Positions 51,695 through 61,503 of a stretch of DNA of 64,000 nt are shown here, one piece after another (position 1 is the stretch's first letter; each line of letters opens with the position of its first letter). The stretch is from UBA1924 sp963976625 (GTDB lineage: Bacteria > Planctomycetota > Phycisphaerae > Phycisphaerales > UBA1924). The translations under genes and the position numbers were made by a program. Under the pieces are notes generated by a model. The model ran no database searches, was not told the DNA's origin, and worked only from the letters and a program-made list of their open reading frames with translations. The stretch spans positions 62,001 through 126,000 of the forward strand of contig CAXBLA010000002.1 of assembly GCA_963976625.1 (NCBI GenBank), written 5' to 3'.

Positions 51695-53176
51695 ATGTCA
51701 ACAGCACCCACCAAGAGCCCCAAACTGGCCCTGCACTGGAAGATCCTCATCGGGCTCGTGCTCGGGATCATCGTCGGGCTGGGGATCAACCTGCTCTGGA
51801 CGCCCAGCATCCCCGCAACCGCAACGAGCGAGGCCACGGTCGGCATGTGGGAGTCGATGGGCGTCGATGACGCGACAGCCTGGCTCAACGGGGTCGAGAT
51901 CGAGGGCGTCAATGAAGACGCGGGCATCGGCGCCAAGAGCGCCCGGTTTGTGCGCAATCTCAACAGCTTCGTCGGGCAGCTGTTTATGCGTGGGCTCCAG
52001 TTCATCGCGGTGCCGATCGTGATCTTCAGCCTGATCGTGGGCGCGTCGAGCCTCAATGATCTCTCGAAGCTGAGCCGGATCGGCGGCAAGACCATCGCGA
52101 TCTATGTCGCGTCCACCGCGCTGGCGATCTCCATCGGGCTCCTCTTCGCCAACATCGCCCAGCCGGGATCGTTCGTGTCCGAAGAGACCCGCGACGGGTT
52201 CGTCGAGCAGTTCGGGGCCCAGGCTGATGCCAAGCGGGCACAGGCCGTGGCTCCTGATGTGTGGGAGACGGTGCTCAACATCGTGCCCAAGAATCCGTTT
52301 AACGCGATCGCCGAAGGGCGGATGCTCCCGATCGTGTTTTCCTCGCTGCTCGTCGGGATCGCGCTCACGCTGATCCCACGCGAGAAGGCCCGCCCCGTCA
52401 TTGCCTTCTTTGACGCCATGACCGATGTGGTGATCAAGGTCGTCGAGATCGTGCTGATCATCGCGCCCTACGCGGTGTTCGCGCTGATCGTCGAGCAGAT
52501 CGCCTTCCTTGGGCTCGATATCCTCGGCTCCCTGGCGGTGTACAGCGCGACCGTGGTCGCGGGGTTGCTCACGATGATGTTCGTCGTCTACCCGATCGGG
52601 TTTAAGCTCTTTGGCAAGCTCTCGTACGGGCGATTCTTCAACGCGATCGCCCCCGCCCAGCTCTTAGCCTTTAGCTCCGCGAGTTCGTCGGCTACCCTCC
52701 CCGTGACCATGGAGTGCTGCGAGCAGCGCCTGGGCGTCAAAGAAGAGGTCAGCTCCTTTGTATTGCCCATCGGCGCGACGATCAACATGGACGGCACCGC
52801 GCTCTACCAGGGCGTGGCCGCGGTGTTCATCGCCCAGCTCTACGGGATGGACCTGACCGTCATGCAGCAGCTGACGATTGTGCTCACCGCGACGCTCTCG
52901 TCGATCGGCACCGCCGGCGTGCCCGGGGTCGGGATGATCATGCTCGTGATCGTGCTCCAATCTGTCGGGATCCCGCTTGACGGGATCGCCGTGATCCTGG
53001 GTGTGGACCGGATCTTGGATATGTGCCGGACAAGTTGTAATGTGACGGGCGACTGCATGGTGTGTGCCGTGGTCGCGTCGAGCGAAGGGGCATTGGAAAC
53101 CCCCGAGCAGGTCCGGGCGAGGCTCGACCATCCATTGGACGAAGACCCCGTCAGCGAGGGGCGATTGGACCGTTGA
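51695..53176 (+). CDS. Dicarboxylate/amino acid:cation symporter (DAACS)
   Basis: The product has 493 residues. About eight helices and two hairpins are expected. The family core is FSSASSSATLPVTMECCEQRLGV (hairpin HP1 with the serine-rich SSSAT), then SSFVLPIGATINMDGTALYQGVAAVFIAQ (the NMDGT motif), and DRILDMCRTSCNVTGD with the substrate-binding Asp/Arg region. A polar insert between helices 1 and 2 (about 32-75) is unusual. The start at 51695 is favoured because the first helix begins soon after; in-frame upstream codons have no support. It likely imports glutamate or C4-dicarboxylates with Na+ or H+. Confidence 0.93.
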   Translation: MSTAPTKSPKLALHWKILIGLVLGIIVGLGINLLWTPSIPATATSEATVGMWESMGVDDATAWLNGVEIEGVNEDAGIGAKSARFVRNLNSFVGQLFMRGLQFIAVPIVIFSLIVGASSLNDLSKLSRIGGKTIAIYVASTALAISIGLLFANIAQPGSFVSEETRDGFVEQFGAQADAKRAQAVAPDVWETVLNIVPKNPFNAIAEGRMLPIVFSSLLVGIALTLIPREKARPVIAFFDAMTDVVIKVVEIVLIIAPYAVFALIVEQIAFLGLDILGSLAVYSATVVAGLLTMMFVVYPIGFKLFGKLSYGRFFNAIAPAQLLAFSSASSSATLPVTMECCEQRLGVKEEVSSFVLPIGATINMDGTALYQGVAAVFIAQLYGMDLTVMQQLTIVLTATLSSIGTAGVPGVGMIMLVIVLQSVGIPLDGIAVILGVDRILDMCRTSCNVTGDCMVCAVVASSEGALETPEQVRARLDHPLDEDPVSEGRLDR

Positions 53177-53183
53177 CGCCCCC

Positions 53184-53189
53184 TACACT
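53184..53189 (+). promoter_or_regulatory. Putative -10 element of leaderless argS
   Basis: TACACT, six bases (TGCTCT), then the ATG at 53196; no Shine-Dalgarno. It lies in the 19-nt gap after the symporter stop. Confidence 0.5.
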
Positions 53190-53195
53190 TGCTCT

Positions 53196-55067
53196 ATGAG
53201 CACCAAAGCACACACGAATCCGACCCTCGACCCGGCCAGCGTCCTCGACGGGCGCCTCCGCGACGCGATCCACGCGGCGGTGCCCGACCTGCCCGTCGAG
53301 CAGATCCAGACGCACATCACGCCCTCGCGACAGCCCAAGTTCGGGGACTTCCAGTCGAACTGCGCGATGCCCATCGCCAAGCGGTTCAAGATGCAGCCGC
53401 GCGAGCTGGCGGGCAAGATCATCGAGCACCTCGATGTCGATGGCGTCGCCGAGCCCGTCACCGAAGCCAACATCGCCGGCCCGGGCTTCATTAACCTGAC
53501 GCTGCTGCCGGCGGCCGTCAGCGAGGCGCTCGATGCGATGGATAATGACCAGCTCGGGATCGTCGCCCCCGACAGCCCCCCCACCGTTGTCGTCGATGTC
53601 TGCGGCGTCAACCTCGCCAAACAAATGCATGTCGGGCACCTCCGCTCGACCGTCATCGGCGACGCGATCGCCCGGCTCTACGAACGCATGGGCTACACAG
53701 TCATCCGCCAGTCGCATGTGGGCGATTGGGGATTGCCGATCGCGATGGTCGTCGAGCAGCTCATCAGCATCGAAGACACGGGCACCGACCTGAGCGGGAT
53801 CTCGCTGGGCGAGCTCAACGCGATGTACAAGAAGGTCCAAGCCGCGTGCAAAGCCGAGACGCGGGCGCTCGAGCTGATCCAGAAGATCGGCGGGCATCCC
53901 AAGGCCGAGATCGAGCTCAACGAGCGGATCGCCGATGCCAACGCGTCGATGGACAAAGCGAAGGCGAGACTCGTTGCGCTGCAATCGGGCGACGAGCGCT
54001 CGGTGCAGGTCTGGCAGCGGATCTACGACATCACGATGGACGCCTGCCTCTCGACCTGCAAGCGTCTGCACACCAAGATCACCGACGAGCACAGCGCCGG
54101 CGAATCGACCTACCGCGATGAGCTGGCCCCGCTGGTCCAAGACCTGATCGATCGCGGGATCGCCGTCGAGGATGATGGGGCGTTGGTCGTCAAGTGCGAC
54201 GGGATCAAGGAGCCCACGATCATCCGCAAGCGTGACGGCGGGTTCTTGTACGCCACGACGGACCTGGCCGCGATCAAGCGCCGGGTGTCGGCGCTTGGCG
54301 GCGACATCGTCGTGTACTGCGTGGACTCGCGCCAGGGGCTGCACTTCAAGCAGGTCTTCGCCGCGGCTCACAAGGCGGGCTACGACCAGAACGCATCGGG
54401 CGCCGAATCCAAGCTCGTCCACGCGATGTTCGGGACGATCTTGGGCGAAGATAACAAGCCGCTCAAGTCGCGCTCCGGCGAAAACATGAACCTGACGGAT
54501 CTGCTCGACGAAGCCGTCACGCGTGCGCACGCAACGGTCGCCGAGAAGAACCCCGACATGCCCGAGGCGGACCGCGCCGTGATCAGCGAGGCCGTCGCGA
54601 TGGCGGCCGTGAAATACGCGGACCTGTCCACCGAGCGGATCAAAGACTATGTGATGAGCTTCGACCGGATGCTCGCCTTCGAGGGCGACACCGGGCCGTA
54701 CCTGCTCTACGCCCTTGTGCGTGTGCGTTCGATCTTCCGCAAGGCTCAAGAACTGGGCATCGACACGAGCAGCGTCGGCGATGCGCCGTTCAAGCTCATC
54801 GAGCCGAGCGAGAAGGCCCTGGCCCTTCTGCTGCTGCGGTACCCCTCGGTGATCGAGAGTGCTGGACAAGACTGCGAGCCCAACCGGTTGTGCTCGTTCG
54901 TCTACAGCCTCGCCTCGGCGTACAGCACTTTCTTTGACAAGTGCCCGGTGCTCAAGAACGATGACGAAGCGCTGCGGAGCTCACGCCTACGCCTGTGCGC
55001 CCTGACCGGGCGGGTGCTCAGCGATGCGCTCGAGACGCTGGGGATCCCCACCGTCGAACGCATGTAA
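53196..55067 (+). CDS. argS: Arginyl-tRNA synthetase
   Basis: ArgS attaches arginine to tRNA-Arg. The protein has 623 residues. The N-terminal Add-1 domain recognises the D-loop. The HIGH-type motif appears as VNLAKQMHVGHLRSTVIGDAIARL, and the KMSKS-like region as LKSRSGENMNLTDLLDEA, which is normal for ArgS. The DALR anticodon-binding domain ends with LCALTGRVLSDALETLGIPTVERM, complete at the C-terminus. An insertion of about 70 residues rich in charged amino acids (about 215-285) separates parts of the catalytic core. A terminator follows. Confidence 0.97.
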   Translation: MSTKAHTNPTLDPASVLDGRLRDAIHAAVPDLPVEQIQTHITPSRQPKFGDFQSNCAMPIAKRFKMQPRELAGKIIEHLDVDGVAEPVTEANIAGPGFINLTLLPAAVSEALDAMDNDQLGIVAPDSPPTVVVDVCGVNLAKQMHVGHLRSTVIGDAIARLYERMGYTVIRQSHVGDWGLPIAMVVEQLISIEDTGTDLSGISLGELNAMYKKVQAACKAETRALELIQKIGGHPKAEIELNERIADANASMDKAKARLVALQSGDERSVQVWQRIYDITMDACLSTCKRLHTKITDEHSAGESTYRDELAPLVQDLIDRGIAVEDDGALVVKCDGIKEPTIIRKRDGGFLYATTDLAAIKRRVSALGGDIVVYCVDSRQGLHFKQVFAAAHKAGYDQNASGAESKLVHAMFGTILGEDNKPLKSRSGENMNLTDLLDEAVTRAHATVAEKNPDMPEADRAVISEAVAMAAVKYADLSTERIKDYVMSFDRMLAFEGDTGPYLLYALVRVRSIFRKAQELGIDTSSVGDAPFKLIEPSEKALALLLLRYPSVIESAGQDCEPNRLCSFVYSLASAYSTFFDKCPVLKNDDEALRSSRLRLCALTGRVLSDALETLGIPTVERM

Positions 55068-55096
55068 ACCGATGCCATCCACATGATTTGATCGAA

Positions 55097-55123
55097 CCCG
55101 CCCGGATTACTGGGCGGGTTTTT
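55097..55123 (+). terminator. Intrinsic terminator of argS
   Basis: CCCGCCC (55097-55103) pairs with GGGCGGG (55112-55118), 8-nt loop, then five T. Confidence 0.9.
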
Positions 55124-55151
55124 CCTGCGCTCAGAGCCGGGCGTGCGCATG

Positions 55152-55183
55152 AAAAAACGGCATCGGGGGGCAACCCGATGCCG
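55152..55183 (-). terminator. Intrinsic terminator of porin 1
   Basis: A 10-bp stem, CGGCATCGGG (55158-55167) with 55174-55183, followed on the minus strand by six T (55152-55157). Confidence 0.9.
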
Positions 55184-55224
55184 CTCGCAGGTCATTCCGG
55201 AGTGAATATCTGCTGAAAATCGGT

Positions 55225-56427
55225 TTAGAACAGGAACTGCATCTGTGCGGTCAGACCGAACTGGCCGTCCTCGGAATCAGCGAGCAGGTTGTGCCCGTCG
55301 GAAGTCGAGACGATCGAGGTCGTGGTCGCGTCGAGGTAGTAGCGCAGATCCAGGGTGAACTTGGCGGCGTGTGACTCGGGGACCATGTAGTGGTTCCAGC
55401 CCACGGTGACGGAGTTGAACTCGTCGCCGGTGGCGCCACGATCGTCGTCCGGGAGAACGGCATCGTAGCGGGCGAAGATTTCGTTCTGATCGCTGACAAA
55501 GAAGCCGCCCTGTGCGATGACGCCGTAGTCATCGAATGAAGCGACGCCGGTGTCCATGCTGCGCCAGACGCCTGCCGCGAAGAAGTTCCAGCCGTCGTCA
55601 ACCCATGAGAAGTCCAGGGTGCCGGTGGTCATGTCGGTGGTCGGGGTGAAGGACGGGTTGGTGTCGCCTCTGGATTCCATGTGGATCGCGGCACCGATCA
55701 TGCCGCCGGCGTTGCTGCCGCGGAACGAGGTGAACTGCTTGAACTGATCCCATGTCGCGTCGCCGACGAGCAGTTCAGCGCGAGCCGAGATGCCGTAGTC
55801 GGCTTCCGCGGCTGCGTTGAACGCGGTGTTGTCGGTGTTGAAGCCGTCGTTGAAGCCGACCTTGGCACGCCAGGCGTCGCCGCCGAACTGGAGCTCGATA
55901 CCCTGGGAGAAGTCCTGGTTGAAGGTCTCGTTGACGCCCGAGCGGTCGCTTGCAAGCTGCCTCGACGAGGACATGTTCTCTTCGCGGAGGACCGCGGACT
56001 TGAACTGACCGACCTTGATCGAGACATCGTCGTTGATCTTCCAGGTCGCGTTGGCGTCTTCGAGCGCGGCTGCGCCGGAGCTTCGGCTGAATGCGAACTT
56101 GATGTTGGCCTTGATGTTGTCGGTGACATTGCCCGAGATGCCGACCTTGGCGCGACGCATGACGAAGCCCATGGTGGTGTCATCGTCTGGCAGGGCCAGG
56201 GTGGTGCTCGCGTCGTCACGGGAGTTGAACTGGTAGCGTGCCTGGATCTGGACGCTGACCTTGACATCGGAGAGGTTGGTCTCGTTGAGCACCGAGTTGT
56301 ACTCGGCGGCCGAGTTGGCCAGCTCGTACGAGCGGGACAGGCGGAGGCTATCGCTGCCAGCCATCGCGCCGGCGGAGCTTACCAGGAGTGCTGCGAGGGC
56401 AGCCTTGGATGCGTGTGCGGTATACAT
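55225..56427 (-). CDS. Outer-membrane porin, OprO/OprP-like (paralog 1)
   Basis: The protein has 400 residues. A signal peptide ends near GAMAGSD (about residue 24). The rest consists of alternating beta strands as in 16-stranded porins; MGFVMRRAKVGISGNVTDNIKANIKFAF and IKVGQFKSAVLREENMSSS match the OprO/OprP group (phosphate-selective in Pseudomonas). The chain ends in ...QMQFLF; a terminal Phe is the outer-membrane assembly signal. VPESHAAKFTLD is shared with the three neighbouring paralogs. GAGGA precedes the ATG. A terminator separates it from the convergent argS. Confidence 0.88.
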   Translation of the reverse strand: MYTAHASKAALAALLVSSAGAMAGSDSLRLSRSYELANSAAEYNSVLNETNLSDVKVSVQIQARYQFNSRDDASTTLALPDDDTTMGFVMRRAKVGISGNVTDNIKANIKFAFSRSSGAAALEDANATWKINDDVSIKVGQFKSAVLREENMSSSRQLASDRSGVNETFNQDFSQGIELQFGGDAWRAKVGFNDGFNTDNTAFNAAAEADYGISARAELLVGDATWDQFKQFTSFRGSNAGGMIGAAIHMESRGDTNPSFTPTTDMTTGTLDFSWVDDGWNFFAAGVWRSMDTGVASFDDYGVIAQGGFFVSDQNEIFARYDAVLPDDDRGATGDEFNSVTVGWNHYMVPESHAAKFTLDLRYYLDATTTSIVSTSDGHNLLADSEDGQFGLTAQMQFLF

Positions 56428-56785
56428 GTTGATTCCTCTATTGCTTCAAGTACAGATTCAACTACTGCTTCAACGAACTCGTCATCATCGCAGGAGTGTT
56501 CTTGGTCGCCCCATTCAACACGAGTGGGTTTGTCTGCACACACTAGCATCTCGATCTGAGGGCGGGCGAGCATTTTTCAGTGTTCACTCATTCTTCAAAG
56601 AGTCTTTATCGAGTCTTGTTTGAATCTTCACAGTTCTCAACAGCATCCATATCGAGTGCGCACAAAAAAGCACCAGCCGACCCCAAAGGATCGGCTGGTG
56701 TTGAAGGTATTTGAATGATCTTCGATCCTTGCGATACTCAGGAAAACCCGAGCGTGCTTGGAGCGCTGATCAAATCAGATCCGAA
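56428..56785. other. Regulatory gap between porin 2 and porin 1
   Basis: The 358 nt hold the porin 2 terminator (56664-56700) and, further downstream in the minus direction, about 230 nt of AT-richer DNA leading to porin 1, presumably its promoter and 5' leader. No coding frame is convincing, and I could not identify a Pho box. Confidence 0.5.
56664..56700 (-). terminator. Intrinsic terminator of porin 2
   Basis: A 10-bp stem, CACCAGCCGA (56671-56680) with 56691-56700, followed on the minus strand by six T (56664-56669). Confidence 0.9.
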
Positions 56786-58066
56786 TCAGAACATCCACTG
56801 CATGGTGCCTGAGAGCATGATCTGGCCGTCTTCGCCAGCGTTTTCCTGGAAGAAGCCGGATGAACCGATGGTTGCACCGTTAGCACCGCCGAGGACACCA
56901 ACGCCGGTGTCGCCAGCCACGCCGACGAGGTCGCTGGTTTCGTCAAGCGAAACACCGAGCTCGATGGTGAAGACTGCAGCGTGTGATTCTGGAACGAAGT
57001 AGTAGTTTGCACCAACTGCGAGGAAGTTGAAAGTATCTTCGTTGGTGGTCTGGCCAGCGGATGCGTCGTCGTCAACGATGAGGGTGTCCCAGCGTGCGAA
57101 ACCTTCCCACTGATCGCTGAAGAAGAACGAGCCGCCGACTTCGAAGCCCATGTTGGATGGGTTTGCGGTTGCGGTGACTTCGTTGTCAGCGTAGTAGAAT
57201 GCTGCACGGACTGCCCAGCCGTCGGCTTCGTATGCACCGTCGATGGTGAACCATGTGTCTTCGGTGTCAACAACAGCTGATGGGTTGGTGTCGCCGTATG
57301 AAGCGAACAGCACACCGGCACCGACGCGCCAGCCAGCTGCCGAGCCACGCCATGAGGTCTGGTCATCGAAGCGAGCCTTGTCGGAATCGCTGTACATGTC
57401 GAAGCGTGCGTTGATTGCGAAATCAGCTTCGCCGCCTGCGTTGTATGCAGTGTTGGCGGTGTTTGGCCCGTCGTTGAAACCGACTGCGAAGCCCCAGGTG
57501 TCACCGCTGAAGTGTGCTTCCACACCCTGAGTCCAGGATGGGGTTGCGAGCCACTCGTGCGAGACCGAGCGGTAGGTGTTCATGGTGTGGAACTCGGAGG
57601 TGCTTGCTTCTGCGGAGTACGCAGGAACAAACTGACCAACGCGAAGAGTCATGGAATCGTTGACAGTCCAGTCAACATATGCGTCTTCGAGGGTCGCGGT
57701 ACCACCGGCACCAGCGCCTGCATCGTTAGGACCGAAGTCGAAGCTCACGCGACCACGCATGTTGTCGGTGACATCACCTTCGATGGCGACCTGAGCTTCG
57801 TTGAAGCCAAAGCCCATGGTGTCGTCGTTGTCTGCAGGTGCACGGCCGTCAGCGCTGTTGAAGCTGTAGCCGAAGATCACGCCTACGGATACTTCAACAT
57901 TGCTCATGTTGCCCTGGTTGAGGACGCTGCGGGTGCCCGCATCGGCCTTGAGTTCGGCCGCGTAAGCGCGATCGAGTTCGAGTGAACCAGCAGCTGCGAA
58001 GCCGGTGGTTGCAGCGGTGATGATTGCTGCAGCAGTGATTTGTGTCTTGTTGTTCATCTTTGTCAA
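56786..58066 (-). CDS. Outer-membrane porin, OprO/OprP-like (paralog 2)
   Basis: The protein has 426 residues with a signal peptide (about residues 8-26). It is a close paralog of the two neighbouring porins: DNDDTMGFGFNEAQVAIEGDVTDNMRGRVSFDFG corresponds to the same segment in each. VPESHAAVFTIEL is present and the chain ends in GTMQWMF, with the C-terminal Phe. GGAG lies about 9 nt before the ATG. Its base composition is slightly less GC-rich than its neighbours, with many GC-T/GCA alanine codons, suggesting different codon use, perhaps high expression. A terminator follows. Confidence 0.88.
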   Translation of the reverse strand: MTKMNNKTQITAAAIITAATTGFAAAGSLELDRAYAAELKADAGTRSVLNQGNMSNVEVSVGVIFGYSFNSADGRAPADNDDTMGFGFNEAQVAIEGDVTDNMRGRVSFDFGPNDAGAGAGGTATLEDAYVDWTVNDSMTLRVGQFVPAYSAEASTSEFHTMNTYRSVSHEWLATPSWTQGVEAHFSGDTWGFAVGFNDGPNTANTAYNAGGEADFAINARFDMYSDSDKARFDDQTSWRGSAAGWRVGAGVLFASYGDTNPSAVVDTEDTWFTIDGAYEADGWAVRAAFYYADNEVTATANPSNMGFEVGGSFFFSDQWEGFARWDTLIVDDDASAGQTTNEDTFNFLAVGANYYFVPESHAAVFTIELGVSLDETSDLVGVAGDTGVGVLGGANGATIGSSGFFQENAGEDGQIMLSGTMQWMF

Positions 58067-58443
58067 TCTCCGGATATGACGTGGTGTTTTAGTCGCGGGA
58101 GTGTTCCCTTGACCGTTTTCGAAAACTTACTCAAAGGATCGAGTGACCAACACGCGATCCACATTCTGTCGTCGTCAGGATCCTGCACGAGGCAAGGTTC
58201 CATATCCTGGCGACTGGTGTGTTTATCGACCATCGATCGAATCCACACCAATGTTTGCCCTTACTATTTTACGCTATCGGACGGAAAATCCAATTTTTCT
58301 GCGCAAAAAACAGCCGGTGGGAACCATATTAGGGTCCAAACCGGCTGTCAAGTAAGTACAGGCTTACTAATGTACAATTTCCATCTTTCTCAGCGGACCG
58401 GCGTTCAACGCCTAAAAACGCCGATTCCATGGCGCAATCTCGA
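58067..58443. other. Regulatory gap between porin 3 and porin 2
   Basis: The 377 nt contain the porin 3 terminator (58305-58348) and an AT-rich stretch around 58240-58300 that could hold the porin 2 promoter. No gene is supported; the open frames here have no ribosome-binding site and no recognisable product. Confidence 0.5.
58305..58348 (-). terminator. Intrinsic terminator of porin 3
   Basis: A 9-bp stem, ACAGCCGGT (58310-58318) with 58340-58348, followed on the minus strand by six T (58305-58310). Confidence 0.85.
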
Positions 58444-59721
58444 TCAGAAGACCAGCGTCATCTGTGCTCGCAGCCCGAACTCGGAGTCCGAAAGCCCCAG
58501 AACGCCGGTGGTGTTCGGGTCGTTGGAGCCCACGCCGCCCATCAGGGCATCGATGTTGGTGCTGTCGTCGAGGGTGAAGACGGCTTCGAGTGTGAACTTG
58601 GCCGCGTGTGACTCGGGCACGAAGTAGTAGTTCGTACCCACAGTCACATTCTGGAAGTTGTCATCGGTACCGGCAGCGACGAGCGAGTCATCGAGCATCA
58701 CGACATCGTAACGCGCGAAGCCCTCCCACTGATCACTGAAGAACATACCACCCTGGACCAAGAAGCCCGTGTTGGTGAAGTCGGTGGTCGCACCCACGAG
58801 CGGATCGGTCTCGACATTGTGACCGACATACTCAGCGAATACATTCCAGCCATCGCCTTCGACCTGGACATCAGCGGTCCAGAAGGTCACGGTCTTGGTG
58901 TCCACGCCGGCGATCACGGGGTTGGTGTTGCCCTGCTCTTGGTAGTGCGCACCGAGCCCGAACTTGACGCCGTAGTTGGAGCCGCGGAAGCTGGTTGCAT
59001 CAGCGAACTGATCCCATGTGCCTTCCACAAGGTACTCAAAGCGGCCGGTGATGCCGAAATCAGCTTCGCCCGCTGCATTAAACGGCGAGTTAGCGACGGC
59101 GCCGTTGGTGATGTACTCGGCGCCGTCATCGAATGCACCGATCAGCTTCCAGTTGTCCGTGCCGTACACGAAGGCGACGCCCTGTGTGTGCCCGACCTGG
59201 AAGAACTCGTTCATGAACGATTTGTCAGCCGCGAGTGTGTGCTCTGGCTTGAAGTTATCTGAACCAAAGACGGGGTCGTGCCACTGACCAAAGAGCAGGG
59301 TCCAGTTATCGTCGAGTGTCCACGCGGCCTGCGCGATCAGCAGGGTCGCGGCCCCGCCTGCAGCGCCTTCAGCGGCCCCGAAGTCGAAGACAACCAGGCC
59401 CGAGATATCGGTGCCCTCGACATCGCCACTCATCCGCACCTGCGTGCGTGGGGCGCTAAAACCCATGGTGGTGTCGTTATCGCCCAGTGCGCCGGCGGTC
59501 TGCTCGTCGCGGGAGTTGTAGCCGTAGCGGAACTGGGTCATCACTTCGACATTGAGATTCGCGGCATTGTTTGAACCGAGCAGGCTCGAGCGGGTCTGTG
59601 CATCTGAACGAAGCTCTGAAGCGTACGCGCGATCGAGATCGAGCCCGGATTGGCCCATTGCGATCCCGCTGAGCGCAACGAGTGTGCATGTTGCGGTCAT
59701 GGATTGGATGTTGGTGTTCAT
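58444..59721 (-). CDS. Outer-membrane porin, OprO/OprP-like (paralog 3)
   Basis: The product has 425 residues. The signal peptide ends near LSGIAMGQS (about residue 23). It shares with the others DNDTTMGFSAPRTQVRMSGDVEG, FFSDQWEGFARYDVVML (also in paralog 2) and VPESHAAKFTLEA, and it ends in LRAQMTLVF with terminal Phe. The start at 59721 is supported by GAGGAGG 6 nt upstream. A longer frame to 59775 lacks such support. It has its own terminator, so each porin is an independent transcription unit. Confidence 0.88.
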   Translation of the reverse strand: MNTNIQSMTATCTLVALSGIAMGQSGLDLDRAYASELRSDAQTRSSLLGSNNAANLNVEVMTQFRYGYNSRDEQTAGALGDNDTTMGFSAPRTQVRMSGDVEGTDISGLVVFDFGAAEGAAGGAATLLIAQAAWTLDDNWTLLFGQWHDPVFGSDNFKPEHTLAADKSFMNEFFQVGHTQGVAFVYGTDNWKLIGAFDDGAEYITNGAVANSPFNAAGEADFGITGRFEYLVEGTWDQFADATSFRGSNYGVKFGLGAHYQEQGNTNPVIAGVDTKTVTFWTADVQVEGDGWNVFAEYVGHNVETDPLVGATTDFTNTGFLVQGGMFFSDQWEGFARYDVVMLDDSLVAAGTDDNFQNVTVGTNYYFVPESHAAKFTLEAVFTLDDSTNIDALMGGVGSNDPNTTGVLGLSDSEFGLRAQMTLVF

Positions 59722-60036
59722 GATTGCCTCCTCTTGATTCAGGCGTAAAGCGCGAAAACTGACCGATATGCCCAAAAACCTTTTTCGGACATGTTCATCC
59801 GATGAAATATCGGCCAGAACACTTCGATCTTAGCACCTATAGGCGACAATTTTGTCCTATTTGAGAAGAATTATTCTCGCTCGGATGAAATCATCACGAT
59901 TCGCATCATTTATATACGGATTCTCAGGGCGTGTCATGCCGCGGGCTCAAATTGCGACAAATGGTCGTGATGGAGCCCTGGGGGCAATCCCAGTTCAATC
60001 CCGGAATGATCTCGGTACGATCACGGCTGGCATCAC
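59722..60036. other. Regulatory gap between porin 4 and porin 3
   Basis: The 315 nt are AT-richer than average. On the minus strand TAAGAT near 59830 could be a -10 for porin 3. An imperfect inverted repeat, TCGGA-N8-TCCGA, lies near 59785-59802. No gene or terminator was recognised. Confidence 0.45.
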
Positions 60037-61503
60037 TCAGAACATGATCTGGAGCTGGGCCCGGAGCACGAACTCGTGCGGGGTGAGCCCCATGAATCCG
60101 GTGACCGAGGGATCGGGGAGCACGAGTGTATCGTCGGCACCCACGGTGATCGCGAAGGTCGAGTCGAACGAATAGCTCGCGTCGAAGGTCAGCTTGGCGG
60201 CGTGGCTCTCGGGCAGAATGTACCGATTCACCCCCACGGTGGCGAACCGATGAATATAGCCGTCGGGTGTGCCGAACCCGTTGCGGAAGAGCTTATCGAC
60301 CCAGAAGGTCTCAAAGCGGCCGAACACCTCGACGCGGTCGGTCAGAAAGTACCCGCCCTGGAATACGAACGCGTTTTGGAGGATCCCGAGCGTGGTCCGA
60401 TCGAACTCCCAGTCAACCCACTGCCCGACATAGGCCGCGAAGAAGTTCCACCCGTCGCCCTCGTGCTGGTAATCGAGTGTCCAGGTAAATGCCTGGGTGC
60501 TTTCCGCGTCGAGCCCCACGAAGCCAGGCACCTGCCCGCCCGGGTTGGTCTGCCCGTGGAATTGATAGAGCAGCCCTGCGCCAAACTTGGTGCCGGGGTT
60601 GGACCCCTGGAAGCTGGTGAAATCTGCGAACTGATCCCACGAGCCCTGGAGCTTGTAGTCTGCACGGACGCCGAAGGCAAAGTCCGCTTCGCTCACCGAG
60701 TTAAACGCGGTGTTGTCGGTCTCGCGCGAACCGACATATCGCCCGCCGTCGGTGATGCTCGCCTCCCATGCGAAGTTATCCCTGACGCGACCGAGCGCGA
60801 TGCCCTGGGTGTAGCCCGGGCCCAGAAACTCGGAGACCATCGAACGATCGACCGCGAGTTGGTACTCGGAGGCGATCGCCTCCTCGGTCAAAATCGTGCT
60901 CTGGAACTGCCCGAACTTGAGGTAGAAGCCTTCTCGCTTGCCCGCGAAGTTGTACTGGGCGTACGCGTCGAGCAAACGAGGCGCCCCGGTGGAGCCGGCC
61001 AAGAACGGTGCGATCGCTCGTCCACGCCCGCGGGAGAGCTCGGCGTCGCCAAAATCAAACGACAGACGGTAGTTGAACTGCGAGGAGACAATCGCCCCAT
61101 CGAACGCGACCCGGGTTCTTGGGAGCGAGAATCCGGTGGTCTGCTCGGTTCCTCCGGGTATAAAGCCCGGATCACGCTGGGAATAGGTGTAGCGGGTCTG
61201 GCTGAGCACGGAGATCCGCAATGACGAGTTGTCCGCCCGCTCGACGAACCAGCCCGGCTCGGTTGTGGTTGGTTGGTAAGCGAGTGCTCGGCGATCGAAG
61301 CCGGCTCGTCTTGTGTGGTTTGTATGGCTCGCATTGGTGGTGCTCGCAGCACTGTTGACTGATTCAGCCCTGAGTCTCGAGGCCAGATCATGGGCAGATT
61401 CGCCAGCAATGGCCGACGAGCTCATCGTCGCGGCCACCAGAGCGCCTGCGATGGCCGTGGCCCGAATGTGCTTTACGCCGAGTTTGATGGATGAATCGGC
61501 CAT
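60037..61503 (-). CDS. Outer-membrane porin, OprO/OprP-like (paralog 4, most divergent)
   Basis: The product has 488 residues, about 60 more than the other three, mostly in the N-terminal 90 residues after the signal peptide. It keeps TTGFSLPRTRVAFDGAIVSSQFNYRLSFDFGDAE, FYLKFGQFQSTILTEEAIAS, ILPESHAAKLTFDASYSF and ends in LRAQLQIMF. GAGGG lies 7 nt before the ATG. It is divergent from the PhoB-like regulator gene with about 290 nt between. It could be the ancestral or the specialised member of the array. Confidence 0.85.
   Translation of the reverse strand: MADSSIKLGVKHIRATAIAGALVAATMSSSAIAGESAHDLASRLRAESVNSAASTTNASHTNHTRRAGFDRRALAYQPTTTEPGWFVERADNSSLRISVLSQTRYTYSQRDPGFIPGGTEQTTGFSLPRTRVAFDGAIVSSQFNYRLSFDFGDAELSRGRGRAIAPFLAGSTGAPRLLDAYAQYNFAGKREGFYLKFGQFQSTILTEEAIASEYQLAVDRSMVSEFLGPGYTQGIALGRVRDNFAWEASITDGGRYVGSRETDNTAFNSVSEADFAFGVRADYKLQGSWDQFADFTSFQGSNPGTKFGAGLLYQFHGQTNPGGQVPGFVGLDAESTQAFTWTLDYQHEGDGWNFFAAYVGQWVDWEFDRTTLGILQNAFVFQGGYFLTDRVEVFGRFETFWVDKLFRNGFGTPDGYIHRFATVGVNRYILPESHAAKLTFDASYSFDSTFAITVGADDTLVLPDPSVTGFMGLTPHEFVLRAQLQIMF

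Noticed and set aside
53151..54869. 572-codon open frame on the minus strand
   Set aside because: Antisense to argS, which is unambiguous.
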